A stretch of 64,000 bases of DNA from an uncultured Prevotellaceae bacterium (GTDB lineage Bacteria; Bacteroidota; Bacteroidia; Bacteroidales; Bacteroidaceae). The position numbers and the translations under genes are program-made. The DNA is taken from positions 166,831-230,830 of the forward strand of contig CACYQD010000001.1 of the NCBI GenBank assembly GCA_902776475.1. Reading direction: 5' to 3'. Under the pieces are notes generated by a model. The model was not told the origin of the DNA and made no database searches. It was given only the letters and a program-made list of their open reading frames with translations. Shown here one piece after another: positions 9,291-17,119 of the stretch (its first letter is position 1; every line of letters begins with the position of its first letter).

Positions 9291-9857
9291 TCATTTCACC
9301 GTCAGGGTATCCTGAGAAGAACGAGGAGTTGCTCCAAGATGGGGGTCACGATAGACTTTGTCCCAATCACGGAGCAACTTCTCGTTTTTGCGCCGTGCCT
9401 TTTTGCTGAGCGGTTTCTTCCGAAACATCTCGAAAAAGTCAAAAGAGACGACACCTCCCGAAGGAGCATAAGCGGCGGCATCACGCGTGGCGAGCCCAAT
9501 CATGGTCTTGATATTCTTCTGCTCTTTTCCCCACACGACGACTTCCCCCAACCGGTTTTCCTTGGGCAACAGCCACAACGTATCACGGCATTCATGACGG
9601 TTGACGATCCGCTGAAGGTAACTCACATGGGATATCGTGGCACTGTTGAAGGCGGAGTCGATAACTACCCTGCCCTGATAATCAGAGACGGCTACGTGCC
9701 CCTTATCGGTACGCACCTTGACATCACGGATGGGCGTACCGGTCTCTTTGTCGATGATCACACATTTGGTCTGTGCACTGGCCAGGACACAGCTTGTAGT
9801 CATGGCCAAGGCGATGATGCTGCGCCTTGAAGGATGAAAGTGAACGACAAATCTCAT
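9291..9857 (-). CDS. Stand-alone carboxypeptidase-regulatory-like domain protein
   Basis: This 188-residue exported protein has a signal peptide ending near residue 29 (VLASAQ). Residues about 31-100 form a carboxypeptidase-D regulatory-like (transthyretin-fold) domain of the type that opens TonB-linked SusC receptors (KETGTPIRDVKV, then DYQGRVVID). Next comes LGEVVVWG, which resembles the segment that leads into the plug of SusC proteins. Here there is no plug or barrel, only about 80 further residues that are basic towards the end. It is therefore either a natural stand-alone module or a truncated relic. A minus-7-like box, TAAATTTG, is present at 9881-9874 on the minus strand. Confidence 0.75.
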   Translation of the reverse strand: MRFVVHFHPSRRSIIALAMTTSCVLASAQTKCVIIDKETGTPIRDVKVRTDKGHVAVSDYQGRVVIDSAFNSATISHVSYLQRIVNRHECRDTLWLLPKENRLGEVVVWGKEQKNIKTMIGLATRDAAAYAPSGGVVSFDFFEMFRKKPLSKKARRKNEKLLRDWDKVYRDPHLGATPRSSQDTLTVK

Positions 9858-9995
9858 GTTGTTTTCTTTTCTGCAAATTTATCGGTTTCTTACAATCCTG
9901 CCGATTTTTCATGGATTATTTATCAAAAATTGAGAAAACGCCCGTTCCCCATCAATAATTTTAAGTTAAAAGGTGAGAAAAGTCATAAATCTTAT

Positions 9996-10003
9996 TACTT
10001 TTG
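9996..10003 (+). promoter_or_regulatory. Minus-7 box of the patatin-like lipase gene
   Basis: TACTTTTG matches TAnnTTTG and lies 30 bp before the ATG at 10034. No clear TTTG box is found at the usual spacing upstream. A TTG codon at 10001 in frame with the gene falls inside this box, which argues against a start there. Confidence 0.45.
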
Positions 10004-10033
10004 CACCATCGGAAAAACAAACACTGCAACAGG

Positions 10034-10888
10034 ATGAAATTTGGACTTGTACTGGAAGGTGGCGCCATGAGGGGCCTTTTTTCTGCCGGGATACTCGATG
10101 TGATGATGGAAGAAGGCGTCGAGTTTGACGGTGCCGTCGGCGTGTCTGCCGGAGCGGCCTTCGGCGTGAACTTCAAATCCCGCCAGATTGGTCGTCCGAT
10201 CCGTTACAACAAACGTTTTGCCCGCGACTGGCGCTACTGCAGTCTGCGGTCCTGGATCATGACCGGCGACCTCTTCGGAGCGAACTTCGCCTACCATGAC
10301 GTGCCCAACCTCTACGACCCCTTCGACAACGAGGCTTATGCAGCAAATCCCATGGAGTTTCATCTTGTATGTACCGACGTCATGACCGGCGAGGCCGTCT
10401 ATAAACAGGTCAGACAAGGTGGTGACGTGTGCTATGACTGGGTGCGCGCTTCAGCTTCCATGCCCATGGTGTCGAAACCTGTGCATCTCGACGACAAATG
10501 GCTGCTCGACGGCGGGGTGGCCGACTCCATTCCCCTCGCCTATTTCGAACGGCAGGGTTTTGAGCGCAACGTGGTGATCCTGACCCAACCCGAGGGTTAT
10601 CAGAAAAAGCACAACCGCCTCATGCCGCTCCTCAGAGTCAACCTGCGCCATTACCCCAACATGGTGAAAGCACTCGACAGACGGCATCTCATGTACAATG
10701 AGCAACTGGCATACGTCAGGAAGAGGGAACAGGAGGGAAAGGCTCTGGTGATACGTCCCACAGCAGCACTGAAGATCGGGCATGTCTCCCACAACCCCGA
10801 TGAAATGCAGGCGGTGTATGAGGAAGGCAGAAAAATGGGTATGGAGCGTCTCCAGGACATCCGCGATTTCCTGCAAAAAAAGGCTTGA
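10034..10888 (+). CDS. Patatin-like phospholipase (YjjU-type)
   Basis: This 284-residue patatin-fold lipid acyl hydrolase starts at the ATG at 10034, because the in-frame TTG upstream sits inside the promoter. It shows the oxyanion-hole motif EGGAMRG (8-14), the nucleophile Ser38 in GVSAG, and the catalytic-dyad Asp159 in LLDGG. The protein has no signal peptide and no membrane segment, so it is probably cytoplasmic or peripherally membrane-bound. Length and motif spacing fit the bacterial YjjU/RssA-like group. Its physiological substrate is unknown. The gene ends in a run of seven A residues followed at once by a degenerate repeat array that begins at the stop codon. Confidence 0.9.
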   Translation: MKFGLVLEGGAMRGLFSAGILDVMMEEGVEFDGAVGVSAGAAFGVNFKSRQIGRPIRYNKRFARDWRYCSLRSWIMTGDLFGANFAYHDVPNLYDPFDNEAYAANPMEFHLVCTDVMTGEAVYKQVRQGGDVCYDWVRASASMPMVSKPVHLDDKWLLDGGVADSIPLAYFERQGFERNVVILTQPEGYQKKHNRLMPLLRVNLRHYPNMVKALDRRHLMYNEQLAYVRKREQEGKALVIRPTAALKIGHVSHNPDEMQAVYEEGRKMGMERLQDIRDFLQKKA

Positions 10889-11035
10889 AACAGGGCTATA
10901 AAGACTTGGAATAGAACGAAAGAAAGAGTTTGAAATGGGGCAAAAAAGACTTGGAGCAGGACCCCCAAAAAGGCTTGAAATAGAACAAAAAGAGCTTGAA
11001 ATAGAACAAAAAGAGGGTTCAATACAGGGCAAAAA
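10884..11035. repeat. Degenerate tandem array, alternating 21/24-bp period
   Basis: Seven degenerate units, anchored on a TTG (TTC in the last) at 10885, 10906, 10930, 10951, 10975, 10996 and 11018, are spaced 21, 24, 21, 24, 21 and 22 bp. The consensus is close to CTTGAAATAGAACAAAAAGAG. The array begins at the patatin stop codon (the TGA is part of unit 1). One frame, open from about 10902 to 11038, reads as a Leu/Glu/Lys heptad-like peptide (LEIEQKE repeated). The period is a multiple of three apart from the last unit, but no convincing start was found, so coding is doubtful. Confidence 0.75.
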
Positions 11036-11165
11036 AAATTGATTGTCTCACGACAACCAATCTTTATTAACCTTAATAATCTAATACCATGAAAAACACG
11101 ATGCAAAGTTAGCGCTTTCTTGGGAAAAAGAGAATTTTTCGTCTCGGAAAGCGCAAAAATTAACA
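11036..11165. other. Intergenic stretch with stem-loops and a 7-codon open frame
   Basis: A short stem-loop (11038-11047 with 11052-11061, one mismatch) is followed by an AT-rich leader-like stretch and ATG AAA AAC ACG ATG CAA AGT TAG (11089-11112). A second inverted repeat pairs GCGCTTTC (11112-11119) with GAAAGCGC (11147-11154). A minus-strand TAACTTTG box lies at 11111-11104. It could be a decayed gene start or a small RNA; nothing more can be supported. Confidence 0.35.
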
Positions 11166-11792
11166 TCAATTAAACTTTTCACCATCCCATTTTAGTTTTC
11201 TTTGCACCAGAATAGCCTCCAAAGCCATTTTCTCCTTCTTGGTCACCATGGGTGTGGAGAGGATGAACGTGAGTTCCTGTCCTCCGGAAGACATCAGGGC
11301 ATAGGTCATCATGGGATCCACCAAACGGAAGAGGTCGTCATAGCGCTCGACCGTCATCGTGTCAGGCCGCTGCACCAGCGATTCGGGCAGGATGGTTGGC
11401 AACAGGCCGGCAGACGGAATCGGCCTCCATTGGCTGTCATAGAAAGAAACTGTGGTCTCTGGTGCCTCTCCGTAGTAGGTGCGTGACATGCAAATCAGGG
11501 TGTCACCGCCCGTTGTCGGAAGCAGGGAAAGTTGGATGCGGGCGGTCGGATTGAGCGTCACATCTGCAAAAGTGGCAGTGAGCGAGTCGAGCGTCGTCGC
11601 ACCCTGCAATAGGTTGAACGTCTCCGCCTTAACACCCATTTGGTAGAAGTCCACCATTTCCGTCCGTTTGGTTTTATTGAGATAAGGCACCACGGAGTCG
11701 GGCATCGCGACCCAGTAGTCCTTCATCTGTTTCTGAGCAAAGGACATCGTCGCAGAAAAAAGCATGGCGGCGATGAGAAAAAGCTGTTTCAT
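11166..11792 (-). CDS. DUF3256 family secreted protein
   Basis: This 208-residue protein starts at the ATG at 11792, which gives a clean signal peptide (MKQLFLIAAMLFSATMSFAQ). An in-frame upstream extension of 20 codons would bury that signal and is rejected. The mature protein carries the features of the Bacteroidetes-specific DUF3256 family: an opening that includes MPDSVVPYLNKTKRTEMVDF, a central TARIQLSLLP stretch, and a late YALMSSGGQELTFILSTP segment. The family has no known function and is predicted to be exported. It stands alone, with no obvious operon partner. Confidence 0.8.
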   Translation of the reverse strand: MKQLFLIAAMLFSATMSFAQKQMKDYWVAMPDSVVPYLNKTKRTEMVDFYQMGVKAETFNLLQGATTLDSLTATFADVTLNPTARIQLSLLPTTGGDTLICMSRTYYGEAPETTVSFYDSQWRPIPSAGLLPTILPESLVQRPDTMTVERYDDLFRLVDPMMTYALMSSGGQELTFILSTPMVTKKEKMALEAILVQRKLKWDGEKFN

Positions 11793-11896
11793 TTGGCACT
11801 CTTTATTTTTGTGAAATGCAATATTACTCAAAAAAACACAAACAGGCAACAATTGGACGTAAAAACATGTTAATAGCCTAAAAAGGAATAAAAAGA

Positions 11897-11928
11897 TTTG
11901 ATTTTCTTTGAAAATAATGCTACTTTTG
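11897..11928 (+). promoter_or_regulatory. Consensus promoter predicting a leaderless mRNA
   Basis: TTTG (11897-11900), 20 bp, then TACTTTTG (11921-11928) is a perfect match to the Bacteroidetes promoter form. The ATG of the EFR1 gene begins at 11932, only 3 nt after the minus-7 box, so transcription would begin at or within the start codon. Confidence 0.75.
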
Positions 11929-11931
11929 CAA

Positions 11932-12723
11932 ATGATATTTTATTTTTCAGGCACAGGCAACACCTTGTGGGCAGCACGCAGAATCAGCGAGGCCATCGGA
12001 GAGCGATTGATTCCCATGACCTCTGCAGGACCAGAAGCCCAAGGCTTTGAATTGTCCGATGACGAGCGTATCGGCTTCTGTTTCCCCGTGCATGGATGGC
12101 GCCCGCCGGCACTCGTAAGGGATTTTGTCAGACGAATATCCGTGCCACATCCCGGAAACCGGTACTGCTGGATGCTTTGCACCGCAGGCGACGATATCGG
12201 GGAGACCGTGTCCATCTTCCAAAAAGACCTCTCACCCACCGGTCTGCATGTGAGCAGCGCTTTCTCTCTGGCTATGCCGGAAACCTATGTCGGTCTCCCA
12301 TTCATGGATGTCGACAGCCTGGACAAGGAACATCAGAAAAAGGCACAGGCCAGGATTGACCTTGAGCGGCATATCCAGATCATCACGGCACGAGGCGAAG
12401 GGGCTACGCCACAGCATACCAGCCATTGGCCGCGCATCAACAGCCGGCTCTTAGGGGCAGCTTTCGTGAAGTGGCTGGTCACCGACAAGCCCTTCCGTGT
12501 GGATCCGGCGCGGTGTCTGAGATGCGGGAAATGCGCTGAGGTTTGTCCCGTAGGCAATATCTCGGGAGGAAAACGGCAACTGCCCGAATGGTTGCACCAA
12601 GGGCGATGCCTCACCTGTTTTGCCTGTTACCACTATTGTCCTGTAAAGGCCATAGACTATGGGCGGCGCACCAGGAACAAAGGCCAATACCACTATACGA
12701 ATCAAGAAACAACCCAATCCTGA
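11932..12723 (+). CDS. EFR1-type ferredoxin: flavodoxin-like domain plus two 4Fe-4S clusters
   Basis: This 263-residue predicted electron carrier has an N-terminal flavodoxin-like domain that opens with the FMN phosphate-binding loop FSGTGNT at residues 5-11. This leaves no room for a later start, and an in-frame TTG at 11908 lies inside the promoter. The C-terminal region has two 4Fe-4S motifs: CLRCGKCAEVCP (Cys195, 198, 201, 205) and CLTCFACYHYCP (Cys226, 229, 232, 236). The architecture matches the EFR1 family common in anaerobes, which has no settled partner. The protein is cytoplasmic. The exported M6 protease gene starts 2 nt after its stop, so the two are almost certainly cotranscribed. 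Confidence 0.88.
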   Translation: MIFYFSGTGNTLWAARRISEAIGERLIPMTSAGPEAQGFELSDDERIGFCFPVHGWRPPALVRDFVRRISVPHPGNRYCWMLCTAGDDIGETVSIFQKDLSPTGLHVSSAFSLAMPETYVGLPFMDVDSLDKEHQKKAQARIDLERHIQIITARGEGATPQHTSHWPRINSRLLGAAFVKWLVTDKPFRVDPARCLRCGKCAEVCPVGNISGGKRQLPEWLHQGRCLTCFACYHYCPVKAIDYGRRTRNKGQYHYTNQETTQS

Positions 12724-12725
12724 AT

Positions 12726-14537
12726 ATGAAAAGATTATTATTTGCACTTTTCGGAATCATGACAGCTCTCTGCACATGGGGTGTGGGAGCCTACCCCCTG
12801 CCGGTCGAAGTGAGACAAAGCGACGGCACGCTTTTAACCGTTCTCCTGCACGGAGACGAAGATTTCCATTATTACACGACAACGGACGGGGTCCTTCTGG
12901 TACAGTGCGACGGCGCCTATTATGTGGGTGCAGTGGATGCCATGGGACAGATGACCGCCACCACGCAACTGGCTCACAACAGGGAAGTGCGCACCGAACG
13001 GGAAGCGCAACTGGCAGCAGCCCAACAGCGCGAGACATTCCTGAATGCAGGACGTGAGATAGCCTCTATCCGCAAGGCCCGCCGTGAACCCATCGACATC
13101 ACCGGCACCACGCTGTTTCCTCATGAGGGAACGCCCAAGGCCGTGGTGATCCTCGCTCAGTTCAGCGACACCACCTTCACCATCGAGAACCCCAAGCGCG
13201 CATTCCAGGATTACTTCGACTCGATGGAGCCCCTTCAGGAATATGGTTTCGGAGAGAGTCAGAACGCCTCCAGCGTGAGAAAATATTTCAAGGACGTCAG
13301 TTTCGGAAAATACGAGCCCATGTTTGATGTCTATGGCCCTGTGACCTTGCCCAGTGCGCTCAAGACTTACGGAGGCACACAGGACAGCGGCAAAGGAGAG
13401 CGGATGGACCTGCTCCTGCAAGATGCCTGCGCATTGATGAACGACAGTCTCGACTTCTCGCAATACGATGGCAACGCTGACGGAGTCGTCGATCTCGTCA
13501 TCGTCATCTATGCGGGTTACTCCGAGGCATTCAGCGGCAACTCCAACGAGTGTATATGGCCCAAGTCTGGAACAACCTCCGGCGGCACATACGACGGCGT
13601 TCGCGTCTCCCGCTACGCAGTGGGCGCCGAACTGGTGGGCTTCCCCGGATGCTATTCCAAACCGCCCTACAAGCGCATCCACGGCATCGGTGTGATGTGC
13701 CATGAGTTCTGCCACACCCTCGGACTCCCTGACCTCTATCCCACCGTCAACTCCTCCAAAGGCGACAACCAGGCCATGGAATATTGGAGTCTGATGGACT
13801 CCGGAAGTTACCTGATCAACAGTTATGCCCCGGTGAGCCTCACCGCCTGGGAGCGCGAGGCTTTCGGATGGATCGACATTCCCACGCTCACCGAACCAGG
13901 TGACATGACCATCAAGGCCATCGACGATGGCGGCTCCGCCTACCGCATCATGAACGACAACGATGAAAGCGGCAGTGAGTACTTCATCATCGAGAACATC
14001 CAGAATATCGGGCACAATTTGCGGCAGAAAGGCCATGGACTGCTGGTCTATCATGTCGATTACGACAGTTATGCTTTCTCCCTGTCTTCCAATTCCGTCA
14101 ACAACGTCGTGGGACATCCACGCATGACCATCGTGCCGGCCGACGGTGAACTTTTCTGCGCCTACAATGTGGGCAAGACCATCGACGGCGTCCGTATCAC
14201 CAACGCCATGTTCTATGACAACCTCGCCGGAGACCCCTTCCCCGGCACGTCAAATATTACCGCACTCAACGACACCATGGGCATCGTAAACTTCCAGGTT
14301 TACAATGGAGAGGTGCTCAACAAAGCGCTCGACAACATCAGTGAGAATGGACTTGAGATCAACCTCACCTTCATCAACGATTTCAGCACTTGGTCTGGCA
14401 TCAGTTCACCTGAAGTCTCTGCCAGAAAAGAGGACAGCAACATCTACACCATCGACGGCCGCATGGCCGGCAAATCGATGGAAGGACTCCCCAAAGGAAT
14501 CTATATCCGACAAGGCAAGAAAGTGGTGAAGCTGTAA
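12726..14537 (+). CDS. Secreted M6 family metalloprotease
   Basis: This 603-residue protein starts at the ATG at 12726, giving a signal peptide that ends near residue 22 (WGVGA). The N-terminal domain has the HGDEDFHYYTTTDGVLL pattern common before M6 catalytic domains. The catalytic domain holds the zinc motif H326-E-F-C-H330 followed by TLGLPDLY, as in the immune-inhibitor-A/M6 family of secreted metalloproteases. The C-terminus ends in a short module (IYTIDGR to GIYIRQGKKVVKL) shared with two other exported proteins in this window. It is translated from the EFR1 mRNA, with 2 nt between stop and start. A bidirectional terminator follows. Confidence 0.92.
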   Translation: MKRLLFALFGIMTALCTWGVGAYPLPVEVRQSDGTLLTVLLHGDEDFHYYTTTDGVLLVQCDGAYYVGAVDAMGQMTATTQLAHNREVRTEREAQLAAAQQRETFLNAGREIASIRKARREPIDITGTTLFPHEGTPKAVVILAQFSDTTFTIENPKRAFQDYFDSMEPLQEYGFGESQNASSVRKYFKDVSFGKYEPMFDVYGPVTLPSALKTYGGTQDSGKGERMDLLLQDACALMNDSLDFSQYDGNADGVVDLVIVIYAGYSEAFSGNSNECIWPKSGTTSGGTYDGVRVSRYAVGAELVGFPGCYSKPPYKRIHGIGVMCHEFCHTLGLPDLYPTVNSSKGDNQAMEYWSLMDSGSYLINSYAPVSLTAWEREAFGWIDIPTLTEPGDMTIKAIDDGGSAYRIMNDNDESGSEYFIIENIQNIGHNLRQKGHGLLVYHVDYDSYAFSLSSNSVNNVVGHPRMTIVPADGELFCAYNVGKTIDGVRITNAMFYDNLAGDPFPGTSNITALNDTMGIVNFQVYNGEVLNKALDNISENGLEINLTFINDFSTWSGISSPEVSARKEDSNIYTIDGRMAGKSMEGLPKGIYIRQGKKVVKL

Positions 14538-14598
14538 GTCTGTTTTTCCATAGTCATCCATCGTGATGGATTTCCCATTAGGGGAAAGGCTCATACCC

Positions 14599-14638
14599 AA
14601 AGGGGGCGGCATCTGAATCATCAAATGCCGCCCCCTTT
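14599..14638. terminator. Bidirectional intrinsic terminator
   Basis: A perfect 14-bp stem (14599-14612 with 14625-14638) flanks a 12-nt loop. The GC-rich core is bordered by AAA on one side and TTT on the other, so it can serve both the M6 protease gene (plus) and the barrel protein gene (minus). Confidence 0.85.
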
Positions 14639-14658
14639 ATTATTCTGTTGTCATAGGA

Positions 14659-15342
14659 TCAGAGATCAAACTTATAGCCGAAGGAAAGCATGAACACGCC
14701 ATTCTTGTTGTCCTTCGGACCAAAGACATCCTCCTTGTTCACCTTGGTCAAACCGATATTGTAACGGGCATCAATCACAAAGTGACTGGGGAACTCATAA
14801 GAGATGCCCACGGGGATGGAGAGGTCGATCTTATTGCAGTCTTTCTCGATGTCCAATGTGGTTTTCGTGGTCAGATCACGACCTTCGAAAGAACTTTCCG
14901 TATGCATACTTAAGTCTGCATTGATAAGATAGCCCAACTGCAAACCCGTCTTCAGAGCCAGTCCTTTTGTGACATAGAAATTGGCGATGAGAGGCACATT
15001 GATATAATCAAGGTCAACCTCAGGATCCTTGTACTTGACTTGGGTTGCGTCAGTGTAGTCTTCCCATGCACTGCCTTGGCTCGTGCGGCTCAATCCTATT
15101 GATACCCCAAGTAACTTGGTTGCCTGATATTCAAAATCCAATCCCCAAGAAGAAGCTCCTTTGAACTGTGTGTCAAGTTCTCCTCCACCCATAGGAATTT
15201 TTTCCATGTTGGACAGTTGAGAGGCACCGAAACCGAACCTGAACTGCATGGCCCATTTCCCTGGCTCAAACTGTGCACTGGCACTGAGCGCCACTACCAT
15301 CATGATAGCGACCACAGCAAATCTCTTTACTTTCATGTTCAT
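14659..15342 (-). CDS. Outer-membrane beta-barrel protein (PorT-like)
   Basis: This 227-residue protein has a signal peptide ending in ALSASAQ. About 200 residues of alternating beta-strands follow, and the protein ends in SFGYKFDL with a penultimate aromatic pattern suited to Bam-assembled barrels. Segments such as LGVSIGLSRTSQ, FYVTKGLALKTGLQLGY and FPSHFVIDARYNIGLTKV are typical of the 8-strand porin-family barrel proteins of Bacteroidetes. Function is unknown. The start may be either the ATG at 15342 or the one at 15336. It has its own full consensus promoter upstream. Confidence 0.85.
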   Translation of the reverse strand: MNMKVKRFAVVAIMMVVALSASAQFEPGKWAMQFRFGFGASQLSNMEKIPMGGGELDTQFKGASSWGLDFEYQATKLLGVSIGLSRTSQGSAWEDYTDATQVKYKDPEVDLDYINVPLIANFYVTKGLALKTGLQLGYLINADLSMHTESSFEGRDLTTKTTLDIEKDCNKIDLSIPVGISYEFPSHFVIDARYNIGLTKVNKEDVFGPKDNKNGVFMLSFGYKFDL

Positions 15343-15407
15343 GATTGATCTTTGATTTTTTGCGTTATCGTTCTATTTTTGTTATCCTTTTGATTAAAAA
15401 GGGCATG

Positions 15408-15439
15408 CAAAAGTATGAATTATTTCAGAATTTAGCAAA
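15408..15439 (-). promoter_or_regulatory. Promoter of the beta-barrel protein gene
   Basis: On the minus strand TTTG (15439-15436), 20 bp, TACTTTTG (15415-15408). This is a full match to the Bacteroidetes consensus, with a predicted leader of about 60 nt before the ATG at 15342. Confidence 0.78.
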
Positions 15440-15526
15440 AAAAAAGCAACATTATTCCTTTCGGGAACGGAAAGATTTGGCCTGATGAATTTCAACCCAT
15501 CAGATTTCGGGTCTCTTCTCATGCCT

Positions 15527-17119
15527 TCACTTCTTATAGAACTCATCCAATTGCTTGAAACAATGCTTGTTGATCAGTTGTTCCAAATGACGGTCGGGGT
15601 TATGGCGGATCACACAATGGTGGTCAAAGACCATCATCACGCCGTTTTGGGCGGTATAGGGTTTCCATTGGGGCAAACCATTGATATTGGGGTCACCGGT
15701 GTGGGCAAACTGTGCCCAGGCACTGCTCATGAGGTCGGCCAGTGCCAGATCCTGCTGGCTGGCCTCCGGCAGTTCGTTCTTGGAATGATGCAGCGTATTG
15801 AAGCAAAACTTCAGTTCGTGTCCGTGCTGTGAGGCGTTGGTGACAGGCGACCTCCATTGAAACATATAGGTGAAAGTGCGGGCTTTCCTGCTTTCTGCGA
15901 TATAGTCGGCCGTGATGATGGTCTTGGGGCGGAACAGCCAGTCAATACTGACAAGGTCCTGCGGCGTGGCATCGGGATAGGCCTCTTTGAAAGCGGAGAT
16001 ATACGCATCGGTGTCTTCACCAAAAGTTGGCTGTAGTGCAGTCCTGGCCTGGTCGAGGGTCATCGGCTGTTGATAGGCCAACCGCTGGAGTTCATTGAAA
16101 GTGGTTCCAATCATGATAGGCACGTCATCGGAGATGGCGGCGAATCCTGGTTGGAAGGGTTGCTGCAACAACGTCTCTCCGTCGGGAGTGGGACCGAAGC
16201 CCCACATCATCGGGGTGCCGGGCTTTCTGGTGCCGATACTGGCGGCCATGGCCCTTTGTCCAGCAGCATAGAGTTCTTCATAAGGAACGTCCTTGATGCG
16301 GTCGATATGTTCCTTGTCGATGCCTAATTCTTTCAAGACGGCGGCTCCCAACTGCTCACTCATTGCCTTGGTGTTCACATTGAGGATGGTGCCGCTCATG
16401 ATGATGGCTTTATGGAAAAGGCCTTTGGCGGGCGGCATGCAAAGGAGCGTACCCACTTTGCCTCCCCCACCCGACTCACCGAAGATGGTGACATTGTCGG
16501 GGTCACCGCCAAACAGGCGGATATTGGTCTTGACCCATTGCAGGGCAGCCACCACATCGAGCATGCCGACGTTGGCTGAATGCTTGTATTGTTCGGAGCA
16601 AGCCGAAAGGTCAAGGAATCCGAGGATGTTGAGCCGATGATTGACACTCACGACGACAACGTCTTTCCGGGCCAGCGCCATGCCGGGATTCCATGCCGAG
16701 GTACCGGAATCGAAACCACCGCCGTGCAGCCACACCATCACGGGCTTACGGGCCTTGAGGTCTGTGGTCCAGACATTCAGCACACAGGAGTGCTTCTCCG
16801 ACATCTCCCGCTCACTCAGTTTCCGCCCATGAACCATCTGCATGGCCTGCGGCCCCCAGTGGTCACAAATCATGAGCGTGTCCCAACGGTCAACGGCCAT
16901 GGGCGGCTGGAAGCGCTCCACCTTGGCATAGGGTATTCCGAGGAAAGCCAACGAACCTTCCTGCTCACATCCCTTCACCTTTCCAGAAGGGGTCTCAACC
17001 ACCAACGGACCGGTCAAGGCCCTTTCCGCCGACGAAGACATGGCATCCTGTGCCATGATGGCCGAATGCGCCAAAAGCGACACAAATGTCCCGAAAAGAA
17101 AACGTTTCATATTCATCAT
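15527..17119 (-). CDS. Secreted type B carboxylesterase
   Basis: This protein of about 530 residues has a signal peptide (MKRFLFGTFVSLLAHSAIMAQ) and a carboxylesterase/lipase alpha-beta-hydrolase domain over nearly its whole length. Family signatures visible are VWLHGGGFDSGT (oxyanion hole) and the nucleophile elbow IFGESGGGG, with Ser216 counted from the ATG at 17119. It would hydrolyse carboxylic esters in the periplasm or outside the cell. In plant-polysaccharide degraders such enzymes often remove acyl groups, but the substrate cannot be read here. The ATG at 17119 overlaps the yggS stop as TGATG, implying coupled translation. ATGs at 17116 and 17110 are equally possible. Confidence 0.9.
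   Translation of the reverse strand: MMNMKRFLFGTFVSLLAHSAIMAQDAMSSSAERALTGPLVVETPSGKVKGCEQEGSLAFLGIPYAKVERFQPPMAVDRWDTLMICDHWGPQAMQMVHGRKLSEREMSEKHSCVLNVWTTDLKARKPVMVWLHGGGFDSGTSAWNPGMALARKDVVVVSVNHRLNILGFLDLSACSEQYKHSANVGMLDVVAALQWVKTNIRLFGGDPDNVTIFGESGGGGKVGTLLCMPPAKGLFHKAIIMSGTILNVNTKAMSEQLGAAVLKELGIDKEHIDRIKDVPYEELYAAGQRAMAASIGTRKPGTPMMWGFGPTPDGETLLQQPFQPGFAAISDDVPIMIGTTFNELQRLAYQQPMTLDQARTALQPTFGEDTDAYISAFKEAYPDATPQDLVSIDWLFRPKTIITADYIAESRKARTFTYMFQWRSPVTNASQHGHELKFCFNTLHHSKNELPEASQQDLALADLMSSAWAQFAHTGDPNINGLPQWKPYTAQNGVMMVFDHHCVIRHNPDRHLEQLINKHCFKQLDEFYKK

Noticed and set aside
12834-14117. A 427-codon open frame on the minus strand
   Set aside because: It is antisense to the M6 protease gene, which has a signal peptide and the HEFCH motif; the antisense translation shows no domain.
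15482-15503. CTGATG/CATCAG inverted repeat after the carboxylesterase as a terminator
   Set aside because: Only a 6-bp stem, AT-rich context and no T-run on the minus strand.
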